From an uncultured Desulfovibrio sp. (GTDB taxonomy: Bacteria > Desulfobacterota > Desulfovibrionia > Desulfovibrionales > Desulfovibrionaceae), in contig USNI01000032.1 of the NCBI GenBank assembly GCA_900555975.1, forward strand, positions 1-9,272: 9,272 nucleotides of DNA. Direction: 5' to 3'. Position numbers and translations under genes: made by a program. The notes under the pieces were generated by a model that saw nothing but the letters and a program-made list of their open reading frames with translations, made no database searches and was not told the origin of the DNA. Numbering within the stretch: position 1 is the first letter of the stretch; each line of letters begins with the position of its first letter. Positions 7,436-9,272 of this stretch are shown here, piece after piece.

Positions 7436-8200
7436 TTACAGAGCGGTGCTCTGGAAGCCGTTGTCGACGTAGAGGATTTCGCCGGTCACGCCGGAGGCGA
7501 GATCGGAGGCGAGGAAGGCGGCGGCATTGCCCACTTCGTCGATGGTGACGAGGCGGTGCAGGGGCGCGCGCTTTTCGAACATGGCGCCGATCTGATGGAA
7601 GTCGGAGATGCCGGAGGAGGCCAGCGTGCGAATGGGACCGGCGCTGATGGCGTTCACGCGGACCTCTGCGGGGCCGAAGTCGGTGGCGAGGTAGCGCACG
7701 GAGGCCTCAAGGGCGGCCTTGGCGACGCCCATGACGTTGTAGTTGGGGATCATCTTCTCGGAGCCGTAGTAGGTCATGCAGATGACGGAGGCGCCGGGAT
7801 TGAGCAGAGGCTCGAAGGCCTTGCACAGGGCGACGAGGGAGTAGGCGGAGACGTCGAGGGCGAGCTTGAAGCCGTCTCTGGAGGTGTCGAGATAGCGGCC
7901 CTTGAGATCGTCCTTGGACGCGAAGGCCACGGAATGGACGAGCACGTCGATCTTGCCCCACTTTTCGGCCACGAGGGCGGCGGAGCGGGCGATGTCCTCG
8001 TCGCTGGACACGTCGCAGGGGAAGGTGAAGTCGCCGGACAGTTCGGCGCAGATGGGATCAACGCGCTTTTTGAGGGCGTCGTTCAGATAGCTGAAGGCGA
8101 GACTGGCGCCTTCGCGGCGGAAGGCGGAAGAGATGCCGTAGGCGATGCTGTGCTTGTTGGCTACGCCGAAGATGACGGCCTTTTTTCCTTCAAGAAGCAT
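7436..8200 (-). CDS. fabI: Enoyl-[acyl-carrier-protein] reductase (NADH)
   Basis: Reduces the trans-2-enoyl-ACP double bond in the last step of each type II fatty-acid elongation cycle, in the cytoplasm. The protein is 254 aa, normal for FabI. It is a short-chain dehydrogenase-like fold with the FabI-specific cofactor motif starting at Gly12 (GVANKHSIAYG). Catalytic residues are Tyr144 (TYYGSEK), Tyr154 and Lys161 (PNYNVMGVAK, the Tyr-X6-Lys pattern). ISAGPIRTLAS (185-195) is the diagnostic segment around the substrate loop. Ala92 (HSVAFAS) occupies the position of E. coli Gly93, the site of known triclosan-resistance changes; alanine is natural in many FabI proteins, so this does not by itself predict resistance. 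AAAGGAGAGG upstream supports the start. It follows purC by 35 nt and ends the operon. Confidence 0.97.
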   Translation of the reverse strand: MLLEGKKAVIFGVANKHSIAYGISSAFRREGASLAFSYLNDALKKRVDPICAELSGDFTFPCDVSSDEDIARSAALVAEKWGKIDVLVHSVAFASKDDLKGRYLDTSRDGFKLALDVSAYSLVALCKAFEPLLNPGASVICMTYYGSEKMIPNYNVMGVAKAALEASVRYLATDFGPAEVRVNAISAGPIRTLASSGISDFHQIGAMFEKRAPLHRLVTIDEVGNAAAFLASDLASGVTGEILYVDNGFQSTAL

Positions 8201-8235
8201 GTTCCTCTCCTTTGGTGATGGTTGAACGGGGGAGG

Positions 8236-9141
8236 CTACAGGGAGCGGCCGGTGAGCAGACGGAAGGCTTCCTGATATTTTTCAGCGGTGGTGTCGCGCA
8301 CTTCGTCGGTGAGGGCGGGAGCGGGAGGGGTCTTGTCCCAGTCCTGGGACTCGAGCCAGTCGCGCAGATACTGCTTGTCGAAGCTGGGCTGGCTGTGACC
8401 GGGTTCGTAGCCTTCTGCGGGCCAGAAGCGCGAGGAGTCGGGAGTGAGGACTTCGTCGATGAGGGTGAGGGTGCCGTCGACGAGGCCGAACTCGAACTTG
8501 GTGTCGGCGATGATGATGCCGCGTTCGGCGGCGTACCGGGAGGCCTCGCCGTAGATGGCGAGGGTGATTTCTGCGGCCTTGTCGGCGTATTCGGGTCCGA
8601 CGATGCCGCGCATGGTCTCAAGGCTGATGTTTTCGTCGTGGCTGCCGACTTCGCCCTTGGTGGAGGGGGTGAAGAGCACTTCGGGGAGCTTGTCGGATTC
8701 CTTCAGGCCTTCGGGCAGACGGATGCCGCAGAGGGTGCGGTCCTTCTGATAGGACTTCCAGCCGGAACCGGCGAGATAGCCGCGCACGATGCATTCGGCC
8801 TTGAGGGGAGCGGCCTTTCTGGCGAGGACGGAGCGGCCGACGAGCTGATCGCGGAAGGGACGGAGCGCGGCGGGATAGCGGTCGACGTCGGATTCGATGA
8901 TGTGGTTGGGGATGAGATGGGCGAATTTCTGCATCCAGAAGAGGGTGAGCTGGTTCAGGATGACGCCCTTCCACGGAATGGGCTGACCGAGGATGACGTC
9001 GAAGGCGGACATGCGGTCGGTGGTGACGATGAGCAGGGTGTCGTCGTCGACGTCGTAGATGTCGCGGACCTTGCCGCGGGAGTGGAGACGGAAGCCGGGA
9101 AGGTCGGTGGAGGTGACGACGGGATAGGGAAGCTGTTTCAT
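8236..9141 (-). CDS. purC: Phosphoribosylaminoimidazole-succinocarboxamide synthase (SAICAR synthetase)
   Basis: Joins aspartate to CAIR using ATP to form SAICAR in de novo purine synthesis, in the cytoplasm. The protein is 301 aa, the longer class of PurC (E. coli PurC is about 237 aa). Visible landmarks are GKVRDIYD (23-30) in the ATP site, CIVRGYLAGSGWKSY (117-131), the first PurC signature around LFTPSTKGEVGSHDENIS (156-173) and the second around DTKFEFGL and IDEVLTPDSSRFWP (213-241). I choose the ATG at 9141 because GAGG lies 6 nt upstream and the family starts near this point. The ATG at 9183 would add 14 residues, overlaps the hisD stop as TGATG and has no ribosome site. It lies 41 nt after hisD and 35 nt before fabI. 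Confidence 0.96.
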   Translation of the reverse strand: MKQLPYPVVTSTDLPGFRLHSRGKVRDIYDVDDDTLLIVTTDRMSAFDVILGQPIPWKGVILNQLTLFWMQKFAHLIPNHIIESDVDRYPAALRPFRDQLVGRSVLARKAAPLKAECIVRGYLAGSGWKSYQKDRTLCGIRLPEGLKESDKLPEVLFTPSTKGEVGSHDENISLETMRGIVGPEYADKAAEITLAIYGEASRYAAERGIIIADTKFEFGLVDGTLTLIDEVLTPDSSRFWPAEGYEPGHSQPSFDKQYLRDWLESQDWDKTPPAPALTDEVRDTTAEKYQEAFRLLTGRSL

Positions 9142-9182
9142 GGGAAACCTCAGAGTGGCAGGAAGGTGGGAGGGGGACGGCA

Positions 9183-9272
9183 TCAGCCGCGCAGTTCTAC
9201 GGAGCGGGCGTGAGCCTCAAGGCCTTCGAGTCTGGCAAGCAGGGCGATGGAGGAGGCGTGGGCCGAGGTGAA
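9183..9272 (-). CDS. hisD: Histidinol dehydrogenase, C-terminal fragment (runs off the window)
   Basis: Only the last 29 codons and the TGA (9185-9183) are inside the window; the rest lies beyond 9272. HisD oxidises L-histidinol to L-histidine through the aldehyde with two NAD+ (last two steps of histidine synthesis). The fragment contains LLARLEGLEAHARSVELRG, which matches the conserved HisD end. The His in EAHARS aligns with the C-terminal zinc-ligand histidine (His419 in the E. coli numbering I recall). The hisD-purC-fabI order, which I recall from Desulfovibrio genomes, supports the call. The truncation is only the window edge. Confidence 0.82.
   Translation of the reverse strand, partial: FTSAHASSIALLARLEGLEAHARSVELRG

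Noticed and set aside
7040..8218. Plus-strand open frame opposite fabI
   Set aside because: Mirror frame of fabI; it crosses the tandem repeat and terminator and lacks protein-like composition.
9142..9183. Upstream in-frame start of purC overlapping the hisD stop (TGATG)
   Set aside because: The overlap is tempting for translational coupling, but there is no ribosome site before 9183. GAGG sits 6 nt before the ATG at 9141, and the extra 14 residues do not look like the family.
8212..9213. Plus-strand open frame opposite purC
   Set aside because: Mirror frame of purC; Gly/Val/Glu-rich, without domain or ribosome site.

Overview
The window comes from a GC-rich bacterial chromosome. The gene content and protein style (hisD-purC-fabI cluster, a periplasmic-binding-fold lipoprotein ahead of gatC-gatA, a stand-alone malic enzyme) point to a Desulfovibrio-like member of the Desulfovibrionaceae. 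That is inferred from family resemblance, as no search was run. Every gene I can support lies on the minus strand, so transcription runs from high to low coordinates.

In transcription order: (1) the 3' end of hisD (histidine synthesis), purC (purine synthesis) and fabI (fatty-acid synthesis) form a housekeeping operon ended by a strong intrinsic terminator at 7327-7369. (2) An isolated monocistronic unit follows between two terminators: a tandem 26-bp repeat (7057-7108), an inverted repeat (7026-7056), a strong ribosome binding site, and a 32-codon single-span membrane protein (6908-7006) ending Ser-Cys-UGA. The frame stays open for 32 more codons after this UGA and then ends close to the terminator at 6735-6770. 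A hairpin with bacterial-SECIS-like geometry lies 24 nt after the UGA, so this may be a small Cys-Sec selenoprotein. This is the most interesting part of the window. (3) An operon of a 574-aa LpoA-like lipoprotein, gatC and gatA has tight spacing (11 nt, then 0 nt) and ends in a terminator at 3043-3077. (4) A 476-nt gap before the next gene contains a possible structured leader. (5) A class V glyoxylate-type aminotransferase and a malic enzyme form a two-gene operon, followed by an 11-bp hairpin at 92-118.

Functionally this is mostly core metabolism: amino-acid and nucleotide synthesis, type II fatty-acid synthesis, tRNA-dependent amidation (GatB is not in the window), an envelope lipoprotein, and C2/C3/C4 carbon interconversion. 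I see no mobile element, CRISPR array, tRNA or rRNA. The long open frames on the plus strand look like mirror frames of GC-rich minus-strand genes.
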